DNA of 64,000 bases from Oryzias latipes (lineage: Eukaryota; Chordata; Actinopteri; Beloniformes; Adrianichthyidae): the NCBI RefSeq assembly GCF_002234675.1, contig NC_019860.2, forward strand, positions 16,298,536 to 16,362,535, written 5' to 3'. How positions within the stretch are numbered: position 1 is the first letter of the stretch; each line of letters begins with the position of its first letter. Positions 1 through 10,828 of the stretch are shown piece after piece. Position numbers and translations under genes: made by a program. A model generated the notes under the pieces. The model had not been told where the DNA came from and ran no database searches. It saw nothing but the letters and a program-made list of their open reading frames with translations.

Positions 1-391
1 ACCCCCATTCTGTTCACTGGTGGTGCATATGTGCAGGGGTTTCTCCTTCCACGATGGTTCCCGCTCTTCCTCCTCAGATCTCTGCTGCCTGAGTTATTCC
101 TGTAGCACATCATTTCTAAGAGCAAGGTGTTCCTGGATCTTTGTTTCATCTTGCATAGTACCTATGGAGCAAGCTTCCTTCTTGGGCTCGCTGTCCAGCC
201 TCAGGGCGCTGGATTTATGGGGAAAACCCTCCATGCATTGTAGAAAGCTTCATCATCTTGGTCTCAGTGGCGTCTTTCTCCTCTTTTGGCCATCTTGTCA
301 TACCAGAAGAGTATCTGATGACCTCCAAAGTACAGATGTTTATAGCCTGGACTTTGTTCTTGTTCTTGTCATTCAGCCACATACAGTTTTT
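1..391 (-). pseudogene. Unrecognised coding-like remnant
   Basis: Read on the minus strand this stretch holds a 60-codon open frame (397 down to 215). Beyond its stop another frame stays coding-like and rich in Lys, Glu and Gln, including an EEEERE run, broken by a single TAA. The composition suggests a decayed piece of a real gene, perhaps a retrocopy, cut by the window edge and by the transposon that starts near 392. I do not recognise the family and assign no function. It could equally be part of an unknown repeat. Confidence 0.25.
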
Positions 392-800
392 CTCCATTGG
401 TTTGGCTCATTTCTTGAAACAGAAATTACATTCTCAAAACAACATGGACAAACCTCCAAACCACTTGGCAGTTATTCACAACAGAATTTAATTTCTCATT
501 AATTTCATCAAATTGCAAATGTCTCAGTACATCTTTGCATTGATTAAGTACAGGTAGCCTACATTTAGCACAATTTCCAAGTGAATAGATCTTGGTGATC
601 TAACCTGATTGTTGATTCCCAGTCTAATAGTTGCTCCAAAATGAGTAAGCATCATTTCATTGTGTAAGTCATCACATGCACACTAGTCTGTTCAATTGTC
701 CAAATTAGTCAAGAACATAATACCATGAATACGATATATGAATCCCCTGGAACATTTGATACATTTATTACAGCAATTGACAGTCAGGTGAAACTAGAAC

Positions 801-1167
801 TTGCTCATCAGGGCCTTGTTCACAACTCATCCAAGGATGGTCATAGTGTTCCTACCACCGTACTCTCCTTTCCTCAATCCTATTGAGGAGTTTTTCTCCA
901 CTTGGAGGTGGAGTGTGTATGAGCATCGGGCTCAAGATCAGAGGTCCCTGCTCCATGCAATGGATGCTGCATGTGAGAATATTACAGGAGATCAGTGTAG
1001 AGGATGGTTGCGTCATGCACGCCGTTTCTTCCCTCGTTGCATCGCAAGGGGAGAATATACACTGTGACGTGGATGAGAATCTGTGGCCAGACAGACAGCA
1101 GCGTGAGGATGGCCAGCAGGGTGAGGACGATGACCTGGAGAGGGAGGCTGAGGACAGCAACCAGTGA
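801..1167 (+). pseudogene. IS630/Tc1-like transposase C-terminal fragment, frameshifted
   Basis: The open frame at 801-1067 contains LPPYSPFLNPIEEFFSTWRW followed by a WLRHARRFFPRC segment. This is the usual end of the DDE_3 catalytic domain in IS630-like transposases; the Glu of NPIEEF lies in the third-acidic-residue region. The natural continuation (CDVDENLWPD, then an acidic tail) is present but in another frame ending at 1167, so a frameshift lies near 1045-1060. The N-terminal half, with the DNA-binding domain and first catalytic Asp, is not visible upstream. It sits between the inverted ends at 392 and 1980 and is its remnant. Confidence 0.7.
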
Positions 1168-1608
1168 AGAACTGTTAGTTGTGAAATGTAAGCATTATTC
1201 AAGCACTGTAGGCTGCATATCATTCTCATTGTTTTTTGTTTGTGTTTATATTATAAAGTATATTATGCTGCATACATTTTCTTTTTACCCTGATGTATGA
1301 AAGTTACTTTATGTGTGTGAATGATAACGGTTACAATTCCCTTGGCAGTATGAGTGCAATGTGTGCTGTTAAACATGAAGAATATACTCTTACCCTAAAA
1401 TCCTTTTTCTTTTTTCAGTTTCATACAAAATTGTATTCTGTTAGCTGTAAAAAAAAACAGTACAGTAACCATTGTCGATAAAGGACTGAGCTAAGACTGA
1501 CAGGTGGACATGAGGGATATATCAAAGGTCCTCTGCTTTAGTGACAAAACATCTAATCATTTTGACATCAGTGCTTACACAATGCCAAAGGGATGAAATA
1601 TTTTGGGG

Positions 1609-1980
1609 GCACTGACTGTTTAAATGAGAAGGAAATTTAGTTTTTACACATGAGTGAATTGTTTTGGGAGAGATATGAGCTTTTGCAGGTGAACCATGGT
1701 GTTGTGCCGAACCATCCACATTATTTTGGCAAAAGCACCAAGAGTGTTGAGAACGTCCGGTCTGCTTCAAGAAATGAGCCAAAGCTATTGACAAGGATCT
1801 TTGCCATTTTTCTGGCACTGACTCTTCACATGGGAAGGAATTTAGTTTTGAAGCATGAGTGATATTAGATTTTGCTAGTGAGCTATAATGTTGTGCTGAA
1901 CTGTAAGACTGTTATGCCATTTGATCTTAGAATTTTCAGAATGTAATTTCTGTTTCAAGAAATGAGTCAAACCAAAGGAG
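1609..1980 (+). repeat. Two direct subterminal repeats, about 206 bp period
   Basis: Two diverged copies, starting at 1609 and 1815, share the order GCACTGACT ... GGAAATTTAGTTTT ... ATGAGTGA ... TTCAAGAAATGAG. The second ends in the terminal inverted repeat of the transposon, so the right end carries a duplicated terminal block. Confidence 0.5.
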
Positions 1981-2719
1981 CTGCAGATTCTGGTGTTTAT
2001 GAAGTAAAATATCCTTTGGGATAACATAGAAACCCTAAACATTCACATACCTCACCTAAAACCAGAAACCCCTTGGCTTTGATATTTATTTGTTTGCAAA
2101 ATACTATTCTTTCAAAAAAAAAAAAGTAAGCTTAGAGAAGATCAAAACCTCTATTATTGTTTTTGTTGTTATAGTCAATATTATTATTGTTATATAATTA
2201 TAATTCATAAATGGATGGATTATTACATTCATTTTGCTTTGCTTCCCTCTTTTTCAAGGTAGGCAGAATTTTAATTGTGGGATTTTGGTCAAGGTGTGTA
2301 TTTCATACGATTTATGTTCGTTTCTGAAAAAAAAAAAACTTTTTTTGAACATTGAACATTCAGAACTTCAGAACTGCCAAACATGCAGTGAAGGAACAAA
2401 AAACAATCAGTAATTTCAGCCAGAAGGAACAACTACAGAACAACAAATAATTGGTAAAAGTAATCACAAATTTGGTACTGAAAATCTTGTTCATTTAAGG
2501 TTATAATTTTAATTTAAATAACTTTTAACTAAACTGGTAAATGAGTAAAAGGAAAATAAAAAATGAGGTAAGCAAATATTGTTAATATGTTTAAAGGTCA
2601 AACTAAATAATTCACAAGTATTTTGAAAAGTCTATTTTACACGTGTATTCTGATGTATTTTAGATATTTTAAATCCAGTTCCAGTTCTGCAAACGACACC
2701 GTTGTCTTTGTATTTCACT

Positions 2720-2897
2720 TCCATTTAAATAACGGTTGTTGTTGTTTTTTTTAAAGACTTCCGCCAGCAGGGGTCGCCAAATCCAGCCTCTGGATTTTCC
2801 AACTGCAACTAAAAGGCCCGAACAAAATGGAAATAGTCTTTGAGTGTCAGAAGATCACGCAGCGTGGAAAAGCTCCACGGACACAGCAGCGCAGCAG
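2720..2897 (+). promoter_or_regulatory. Putative promoter and 5' noncoding exon of SDR copy A
   Basis: A TATA-like ATTTAAATAA at 2723-2732 lies upstream of a stretch that ends in a strong splice donor (GCAGCAG, then GTAAGAC at 2898). The same arrangement occurs in copy B (donor at 14232). The conserved acceptor CTGCAG, 2 nt before the start codon in both copies, would join this exon to the coding exon. The transcription start is inferred, not seen. Confidence 0.4.
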
Positions 2898-3475
2898 GTA
2901 AGACACACTTCCACACCCAAATTTGGATTGAAATGCATTTTTAAAGGCAGCTGTGTGTCGAGTTTAACTTGTGGTTTATTTTTCTGTTTTTTTTTTGTGA
3001 AAATAAAGTTTTCTTTTACAAAACCATAGTGCGCTTCTAAAACCTTTATTGATCAGTCTGCTGTGACTGAGTTTTCGACAGATTACTGAGCACCTGAACC
3101 GTCCTTGTTTCAAGCGAAACACTTCATTTCTACTACTTTAATGCCGCCATAAGCTGAAATAATGCAACTTTAGTTTTTAAATTCCGAATCTGGGCGCATG
3201 TGCAATCCCCTCTTGAAGTTTTTTGTTTTGTTTTTTGTTTGCTTTTTCTCAAATTACTACTATTGCGTCTAATAATAATAAGAACAATAACAACAAAGGC
3301 AAAACAGAATCTTAGAAATACTTCAATAGCTAAAAGACGTGAAGGTTCTTTAAAAATTGCTAAGATGTGACAGTCCTTTAATGACTTTGTTCCATATTCA
3401 TGCCGGAGGAAATGATCAGCATTTATAAATTGAATGTTGTACTGCCACAACCAGTAAATCACCAGTAATTGATTG

Positions 3476-3496
3476 CCCCCCCCCCCCCCCCCCCCC
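3476..3496. repeat. Poly-C tract, 21 nt
   Basis: Uninterrupted run of C in intron 1 of copy A, inside the part that does not align with copy B. Confidence 0.9.
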
Positions 3497-4068
3497 TATT
3501 GAAAGTTTGAATTTCTGGGATGGAAAACAAAAGAAAAAGTGGAGATAAAGCAAAACACAAAATTTTTAAATACATATCAATGCCTGATTGGGGATTAACA
3601 CAGTCATAAATAGCTGCAGAATCATTATTTCCAAAAGTAGACATAACTTGTTAACGCCTTTTATCTGTTCACTAAGCCAGAAACTGCAATTCCATTATCA
3701 ACCTGTGGGGACAGTATTGTAACTAAAGCTCTACAGTCTTATAAAATAATAAATAATAACAAAAAGAGTACGAACGGAACCCATACTTGCCGCTTTGATG
3801 AAGCTAAATGTTTCACGTGCACTCCAACAATTTTAGAATTAAGAAAAAACAAATATTTTTAAACTTTAATAATAACGTATATCACTTATTGTGATTTCTT
3901 TTATAGATTTTGCATTAAAACAGTTTTTATTTTTAATTTATGTTTTGATTTTTCTTTGCTCTAGTACAAATGTAAAGATTCCTTTTCAACTCTTAACGTT
4001 TTGTGTTGATTGAGGTGTTTTTGCTGAAACATCCGAATTCCACAAACTTCTTCAATTTGTCTGCAGTC

Positions 4069-6094
4069 ATGTTCCTGTACTTTCTGGGCCTCGTGGTCCT
4101 CTTCCTCATCTTCCGCTGGATCAGAGAGCTCCCTCGAGTGTCTGATAAGGGCAGCAAGTACGTGTACATCACAGGCTGCGACTCCGGCTTCGGTAACCTC
4201 CTGGCCCGGCACTTGGACAAGCTGGGGTTCCCGGTGATTGCTGGGTGTTACACGGAGAAGGGCGAGGAGGATCTGAGGAAGGCCTGCTCCAGGAACCTGA
4301 CAACGACGCATCTGGACGTTACCTCCAAGGAGAGCGTGGCCAAAGTGGCGGCGATGATTAAGCAGAAAGTGGGACACCACGGTGAGTCGATTTTAGGCTT
4401 TTTCAGGGTACAAAAAATTGGATCTAAGATCTACAAAAAATTGGATTCAAATCTTGGAATAGCAGTTCAATCCAAATTTGAATTCCCAAATCAAATTTGT
4501 GTTGATATAAACACTAGTATTTAAAATGAAAAAAGTTAGCTTTTTAAAAAAAAAATCGAGAGTTACAACAATAAAGATGCTAAGAAAGCATTGAAACTTG
4601 TTCCTTCGTAAACGTTTTACGAACAATTGTACGCCGTTAAAATGACAAGCATCTGCTTTAGTGTCAATTACAACACGAGTGGCAAAAAAAGCAGAGCTTT
4701 GCGTGAGACTGACATGTTGATGCCACCTAGTGGCTAACTAACAGAATGCAACAAAACTCAAAAGATCACGACGAGTCTATTTTATTCAGCTAAGTAAACA
4801 TTCATAAAACATTTCAAATGAAATCTGTTGTATCCATAAGAACAGGATCATTCATTAGGTTTTCTTTTGTTTTTCCGAATTTTCACGATTTACAATTATC
4901 CCGTGTTGTATGTTCTTTTTAACTGTTTTTTATTAAATTCTACTTCTGGGAAAATTGTGCTTCATTGGTGCACCAAGGAAAACCCACATCATGACTCTTC
5001 CCCCCCGTGTTTGATATGTAATATGTAGCATCCATTGGTTACTCAAAGATTATGTTTATAGAAACAGGATTGTGTGTATTTTTCTTCTTTTTTTCGTAAC
5101 TGGGGAAAAGTGAAAAAGGTTGCCTTGCTGCTTGAGGACGTGTTGGTTTTGCAGAAAACAGTTACCGGTAAAACAGGATGTGTATTTTTTCTTCTTTCGT
5201 TCGTTGTTGTCAGACGGTTCGATTAAACTTTTTGGGATCAATATTTTTTTAAAAATTGTACATGTGGACAATGTTGACAAAGGCTTTCTCTGGCTTTCTC
5301 CCCCCAGGGCTTTGGGCTGTAGTGAACAACGCGGGCGTGGCCGTTCCCTCCGGCCCGTGTGACTGGCACGACGTGGATGACTACAAATTCATGATGGACG
5401 TGAACCTCCACGGGGTCATCGCCGTGACGCTGAGCGTGCTGCCGCTAATAAAGAAGGCAGGGGGCAGAGTGGTGAACGTAGCCAGCGTGTTCGGGAGGAT
5501 CAGCGTCACCGGGGGCCCGTACCCTGTCTCAAAGTTCGCCGTGGAGGGGTTCAATGACAGCCTGAGGTGGGTAATAAACACTAGCGAAATGTCAGGACGT
5601 AGCAGGTTTGCGATGCCGATGGCTAACAAAGATGGTGTCCATCTCAGGATAGGCATGGCCCCCTTTGGCGTCAAAGTCCTCCTTATTGAGCCGGGGTTCT
5701 TCAAAACCAACGTGACGGACAGCAAGATCCAGATTGATTCTGTCAAAGGGCTGTGGGACAGACTCCCCCAGGAGATCAAAGATGACTACGGAAGCGACTA
5801 CCTAGACAAAGGTACGCCAACCAAATGTCTCGGGTTCCAAACAATTTTTTAAACGTCTTTTCTCAAATAGCCGTCAAGCTGACATCGGAGTCACTGTCGA
5901 AGATGAGCGACGGGGATCTGATGAAGGTGGTGAACTGCATGGAGCACGCCGTCGCCGCCGTCTGGCCCCGCAAGCGCTACTCCCCCGGCTGGGACGCCAA
6001 GTTCTTCTGGCTGCCGATGTCCTACATGCCGACGTGCATCGTGGACTACATCGTGCTGAGCGGGGCCATTCCCGTCAAAAGGCAGAAGAAGTGA
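4069..6094 (+). CDS. Retinol dehydrogenase / 17-beta-HSD6-like SDR (SDR9C type), copy A
   Basis: Coding exons: 4069-4381, 5308-5566, 5648-5811 and 5871-6094, giving 319 residues, the usual RDH length. Exons of 259 and 164 nt match the conserved RDH gene structure as I know it. Residues 2-16 form an N-terminal membrane anchor. The Rossmann cofactor motif TGCDSGFG is at 35-42, NNAG at 111-114, likely catalytic Ser164, and the active-site YPVSK (Tyr176, Lys180). Family members oxidise retinol or 3-alpha/17-beta hydroxysteroids with NAD(H) at the endoplasmic reticulum membrane; the substrate cannot be read from sequence. The start is the ATG 2 nt after a conserved acceptor. The 81-nt intron 5567-5647 has no stop in frame. 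No AATAAA occurs until about 6.6 kb. RDH1/7/16-like and HSD17B6-like names are all possible. Confidence 0.9.
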
Positions 6095-6101
6095 CGTTCT
6101 T

Positions 6102-8243
6102 TAATTTAGATTTGTTATATCAACGTGCTGTGAAAAAAAGGGGTTGGAATTGACCCAAATGGAGAGATGTGAGCTTGTGATCCAAAATGTAAATGACTTA
6201 GACTTGTGGCAGAAATGTAAACACTTCAACTCAAATATGGCAAAAATCATAAATTAAGGGAGCAACGAAAAGAAAAAATAATGTCTGACAGTCATCGCGC
6301 AAAGCAAAAGTGTTTTCAAAAACAACAAATGTTTCTTAATCATATTTTGTTTACACTATAGTGTTCCAGAGCGTTCCAAACACATTTTTATAATAATAAT
6401 TAACTATAATAATCATTTAAGTCCAAGTAAAGTAAAATGAAAACAACCAAAAAAATTCTGAAGGTTGGTGCCTTTTATTTTTAATTATAATGTATTTTTT
6501 TATTGTTATAATCATGTTTAATAATTAAGCTGGGGGGAAGTGAATTTTTACATCAGTTCTGGAAAGTTTAAACATTTTTTAAATAATTAACTGTCTGAAT
6601 CATTTAAGAGTTGCAAAAGTAAAATAAAGATAAATAAGGCGTGCAAATATTTTCTAAATTATTAGACCTTACAAAAGCTGTTTTCGTGTTTTTCTTTATC
6701 TAAATGGTTTTGTTTACAAACAAAATTATGCATAAAAAATAGAAAAATAAAGAGAGAGAAAAATGGTGGCGGGTTCCCCATGTTTGCCCTGGGCAACAAA
6801 ATCCCTTTAACTGTCCCTGAATTTCGCAGAATGACCCTGCTGTGATTAAAAAAAAACAGTTTCAACTCTTTTTTTCTCACACAAACAGAAGTTTACCTCT
6901 TTTGTGAGGCCAACTTGAAATATTTTTGTTTGCATCACATGTGAAATTTTGGCTCAACCCAAATTCTAATTTTTGTTCCCAACAACAGTATGTTTCAAAT
7001 TTTTTAAATCACCTTGATTTACTTTATACTTTCTAATGATATGAGGATTGTGCAATTCAGTTTGCTTTTCTGTGATATTTCTTGCTTTCCGTCATGTTTG
7101 GTTTGTCCCGGTCTATCACACCTGGTTCAAGTTCATAATCATCTACAGCTGTCTTCATCGCAGATAATGACCCTCTGTGTACTTAAGGGGCCAGTCTTCA
7201 GCTCTTCATTGTCAGGTCATCTGCTTTACTCCCTTTAGTCATGATTTTGCCCTGTTTTAGTTTGAGTGTTTAAAATTCTATATTTCTTTGGCTCCTACGC
7301 TGCCAGTTCCCAACGACTAAAGCTAATATATCCCCACTAGTGATGGAGAAAGCGGAGCTTTCAGAACTAATATGAATCAATTTGTGTTCAGGGTTGAGAA
7401 GCATCTGACACATTAAAATGAGTGACATCTGTTGGCCAGACGTTAACATTTCCATCAGCACGGAACAAGAGATGAAGGAAAAGGAAAGGAAAATGCAGTT
7501 TTAAAAAGAGCTTACAGTATTTGTGATTTGGAAAATACACTGGACAGGCCACAAGCTCCCTGCTCTGCTCCATTCTGATGAATCCGCTAGTAGACGACTA
7601 GATCCACGTTAGCCCGGATCTGGCTTAAAACTGTACCGCTGGATAGCTCCAATAATGCTCGCCGTGCAACATTTATTTTTAAATAATTAACTGTCTGAAT
7701 CCTTTAAGAGTTGCAAAAGTAAAATAAAGATAAATAAGGCTCCGGGAGGAAGACTAGTGCATGTTTGCAATAGTTCCTTATTTATTGTAGGAGGTATGCA
7801 CTAAAAATAATTTTCTGCAAAGCATTATTTTTTACAATAATTATAAATGTTTTCAGGTGGTAGAATTCTTCACTACTTTAAACAATATCTCAGACAGATT
7901 CTGTTTCTCTTCTATTTAAAGTCTGAAAGTTCAAACCTTCAAAAAAAAAACTTTCAAATGATACTTTAAGTATCATAGAGTGAAACCGAAGATCAACTAG
8001 CGATTGGAGATTTATGTAGGTTTCAAAAGCTGAATGCATCCTGTAATGGAGACGCTGTACAGAGGAGATTGGCAGACAGTGGAATACAGCCAATCAGGAT
8101 GCAGAAAAATGTACTTAAAAAAATCTGCGAGACTTCGACAGGTGAACTGCAAAATGGCGATGGACCACTGTCTCTAGAAATCAGTGTGTTGAAATGTGTT
8201 TTTCTCACACATCATGTTTCTTAATGCAGGTTTCTAGCTGTTT
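6102..8243. other. Intergenic, no gene seen
   Basis: AT-rich DNA downstream of SDR copy A. It contains a diverged local repeat (6510-6845) and a 70-bp near-identical echo of part of it at 7675-7742 (TAATTAACTGTCTGAATC and following). No coding signature. The first AATAAA is near 6622, about 530 bp after the stop codon. Confidence 0.5.
6510..6845 (+). repeat. Diverged local repeat, related to 12375-12665
   Basis: Shares ordered blocks with 12375-12665: ATAATTA(A/G)GCT, TTTTACATCAGTTCTG, AACTGTCTGAATCATTTAAG, TTTTGTTTA, TCCCCATGTTTGC and CCCTGAATTTC. A shorter related piece is at about 11975-12075. Probably an older dispersed repeat or the trace of an earlier duplication. Confidence 0.5.
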
Positions 8244-8251
8244 GCATAGTG

Positions 8252-8844
8252 CGGGGGTCGGCAACCCGCGGCTCAGGAGTCGCATGCGGCTCTTTAGCGC
8301 TGCTCTATGGGCTCCCTGGAGCATTTTCAAAAATGTTTGAAAGTGTAAAAAGATTGGGGAGAGAAATATATTTTTAGGTTTAATATGGTTTCTGTAGGAG
8401 AAAAAAACAAGACACAAACATTCTTAACGTTTTCCAAAGCTGTAAGAATGTGTAGAATAAATATTGTAACGCTCAGCAGGTACGTCACTTGCAGCGGGAA
8501 ATAAGGGAGCCACACTTGTCAAAAGGCTGAGCTGTCAATCAACTGGCTGCACTGGAGAACTGTCCGTGTCCCATACAAGCACGACCCCGAACAGTCTCAG
8601 AGAAGAGGAAGCTTTTAGCGGACCGCTAAGCAGGTGGCTGATGTAAATCGAACCACCCTCTGTTCCGTGCATTGCTTGATGAAGTTGAAAGCGAATATTA
8701 TGATCTCCTGCTACACAACACAGTCTGATGGCTGTCCATTATAAGGCTTAAATAGGGCTTTTAATATTTTGCGGCTCCAGACATATTTGTTTTGTTTTTT
8801 TTGTCCAATTTGGCTCTTTAAACATTTTGGGTTGCCGACCCCTG
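8252..8844 (+). mobile_element. hAT DNA transposon remnant, 593 bp
   Basis: Ends are inverted repeats (CGGGGGTCGGCAACCC at the left; CAGGGGTCGGCAACCC when the right end is reversed). Both sides carry the perfect 8-bp target duplication GCATAGTG (8244-8251 and 8845-8852), diagnostic of hAT. A transposase trace is readable at about 8673-8740, with residues resembling LLDEVESEYYDLLLH and then WLS after an in-frame stop. Internally deleted and inactive. Confidence 0.9.
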
Positions 8845-8934
8845 GCATAGTGAGTCGGAAATAAAACCACGCGTGTGACTTTCAAATTCCATGCATATTA
8901 ATTTGGACGGTGTGTTCATCAAACTGTATAGCTA

Positions 8935-9390
8935 TGTTCACACCGGTAAATGTCTCATGCATTTAAGGTTGTGCTAAAAGTGGTGTTCATGTCCGCCACC
9001 GACAGTTGGAAGAGCCTTGGCACAAGATGTCAAAGCGCTCCAAATCTTTCTCTAGACTTTTTCTTTCACAGCTCTATCCCGATGTGTTAAAAAAAGAAGA
9101 TTTTGTGTCGTACAGATTGCAATTATTAATTTCCCTTCCGTGGTAAATTTTCAAACCATTGGTATTCCGATGAATGAAAATGGACGCCATCCATATGTCA
9201 CCATAAAATCAGAGTCTCTTATTGGTCAAAGTTTCATCTGGTTTAACTTTATCTTGTACTTAGAGCCCAAAAACGGTCATAGAAAGGTGCATATTCAGCG
9301 TGAACGTGAGAGTGATGAACACAGAAGCCTAAAAAATTCGCAAATTTACGTGTCTCCGTAGACGTTTCATTGAAAGTGGCTGTGTGACAG
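8935..9390 (+). repeat. Dispersed repeat of the TGTTCACAC family, copy 1
   Basis: Aligns in order with 37370-37826 and 48300-49027: a TGTTCACAC start, CAGTTGGAAG, CTTTTTCTTTCACA, AATTATTAA and a CATTGAAAGTGG end block. No coding capacity. Probably a nonautonomous DNA transposon; its right end is degraded here. Confidence 0.55.
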
Positions 9391-9728
9391 CTCACATGTG
9401 ACTATATTTACCTATGCCAACACATAGACAACCACATGTGGCTACAGAGGCTTTAGTCAGGTGGAACTAGTTAGTTTGCTGCTGCTTTATATAAAGCTGT
9501 TAAGAAGACGCGTTTTCCACTGTGCAATAGAAAAACTGAGGATCTCATAAGGAATTTTCAGAGGCATGCAAATGTAGATTTAAATGGAATTTATGAATTT
9601 TGGGTAGATGGAGGAGCTCCATTACTTTCATGTAAATCACGTGTAAAACTTTTTTCCACTCATAAATAACAAACATGCCTCCAGACATTTGAATTTGCTG
9701 CAGTTTGTTTACTTAATGCTCCTTTCCT

Positions 9729-10010
9729 GGGGGGTATTCCAGAAAGCAGGTTATGCTAGCTCCCACGGTAAGTTTGAGGCTAAGGAAGTTGATAACCTCA
9801 GTTTTCGGTTCCAGAAATGGAGGTATATTTCAGGGTATGTCAAGTTGCCATAGCAACTCGTGCTCTGAACATGACCTGGCCTGGAGCAGGTTTAGTTGAA
9901 GGTTAGTTTGTTTTCAGAGAGGTGAAGCAGCATGGCGTGTCCATTTGAAGATAATTTAGTGGATGAAGAAGCTCAGATAATACTTTTTTCCACCGTCAAA
10001 GGGTGATAAG
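9729..10010 (+). mobile_element. PIF/Harbinger transposon, 5' end only
   Basis: Starts with GGGGTATTCCAGAAAGCAGG, the terminal sequence I know from fish Harbinger elements. About 200 bp inside, an ATG at 9932 opens MACPFEDNLVDEEAQII, matching the start of HARBI1-like transposases. The frame dies within about 80 bp and no matching right end is visible, so only a 5' fragment remains. Confidence 0.65.
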
Positions 10011-10791
10011 ACCACATACGGATGCTGGAAAGATAAACTTTTTACATTGTTGATCTAACTTAATTATTTGCTTCAGTTAAGATAAATAATTTTTTTTATT
10101 TAAATCAGCTTAAAAATAACATGTAGTTATCAAACAGTTATTTTACTTTCATTTAAATTAATTCAATTAAGTAGGTGCAACTTTGGTGCTGCTGTTAGAT
10201 CGGCACCGCAAGGGATTGTGGGATACCATTCCCTTTGCCTGTTTGGAAGGATTTGGGTTTAAGTGTGGGTTTTGGACCAAATATGCTTAGAGTTTAGCTG
10301 TTTTACTGTGTTTTGTCTACTTATTTTGTCCTACTATGCTTAAGTCTCTGCACCATGAGTGAGAGGGAGGGAGAGGAGGATGAATTTATGTAGCACCTAC
10401 TTTTTAGTAGTTTGAATATTAGATTAGATGACTTCATTAATCCCATAATGGGGAAATTCACTAATTCATTAATGTAACGACAATGTCAGAAAATTGGAAA
10501 ATGAATGTATGCTTTCTGTGTATATTGTTTCTTTCTTTTTATTGTTATAAAAATGAGTATATCTGCCGGCTCAAACTTAGACACATGAGAGTTCAAGAAT
10601 TATAATAAATTAAGATGAAAAAAGATTAATTGAATTGGAGTAATATGACATTTAGTTAGATAAATATGTAAATTTGAGTTTGTATAAAGACTAATTAAGT
10701 TTTATGGACGTAAAAATTAGGTTGAATAAATTTAACTCAATTACTTGTTACCAATGGAAGTAATTCATTTAAGTTGGCAAAATTGGATAAG
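10011..10791. other. Intergenic; possible LINE tail at 10418-10465
   Basis: AT-rich, no gene seen. The piece TTAGATTAGATGACTTCATTAATCCCATAATGGGGAAATTCA (10421-10462 region, key words TTCATTAATCCC and GGGGAAATT) resembles the 3' tails of fish Rex/L2-like LINEs; a related tail occurs at about 25467-25515. Confidence 0.35.
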
Positions 10792-10792
10792 T

Positions 10793-10827
<35 letters not shown>
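10793..10827. repeat. (TA)n(GA)n microsatellite
   Basis: Eight TA units (10793-10808) run into GA units (10809-10827), directly at the 3' side of the Dong-like LINE remnant. It may represent the simple-repeat tail or target site of that insertion. Confidence 0.9.
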
Positions 10828-10828
10828 G

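Larger units (their letters stand above)
392..1980 (+). mobile_element. Decayed IS630/Tc1-like DNA transposon with inverted ends
   Basis: The left end (about 392-440) and the right end (about 1933-1980) are inverted copies of one another over roughly 48 bp, sharing the core CTCATTTCTTGAAACAGAAA (inverted at the right, with one mismatch). Between them lies a transposase fragment with a DDE_3/IS630-type C-terminal motif. The interior is AT-rich and lacks a full transposase reading frame, so the copy is inactive. I could not define a target site duplication with confidence. The right end contains an extra repeated subterminal unit, annotated separately. Confidence 0.65.
2018..6101 (+). repeat. 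Tandem duplication, copy A (pairs with 13125-17492)
   Basis: From GGGATAACATAGAAAC at 2018 to GTGACGTTCT at 6101 this block aligns with 13125-17492. It includes promoter-proximal sequence, a noncoding first exon, all introns and all coding exons of an SDR gene. Similarity fails only in a central part of intron 1 (about 3427-3985 here against 14806-15415 there), where the two copies carry unrelated DNA. Coding exons are nearly identical; introns show small indels and scattered substitutions. Confidence 0.85.

Noticed and set aside
3961-4380. Minus-strand open frame of 139 codons
   Set aside because: Antisense shadow of SDR exon 2; repeated in copy B for the same reason.
5381-5779. Minus-strand open frames of 132 codons over SDR exons (also 16772-17170)
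   Set aside because: Mirror shadows of the real coding exons with no independent features.
5257-5852. Single long open frame through SDR exons 3 and 4 as one exon
   Set aside because: It includes 27 extra residues between GT and AG sites; exon sizes 259 and 164 and the family alignment show this is an intron.
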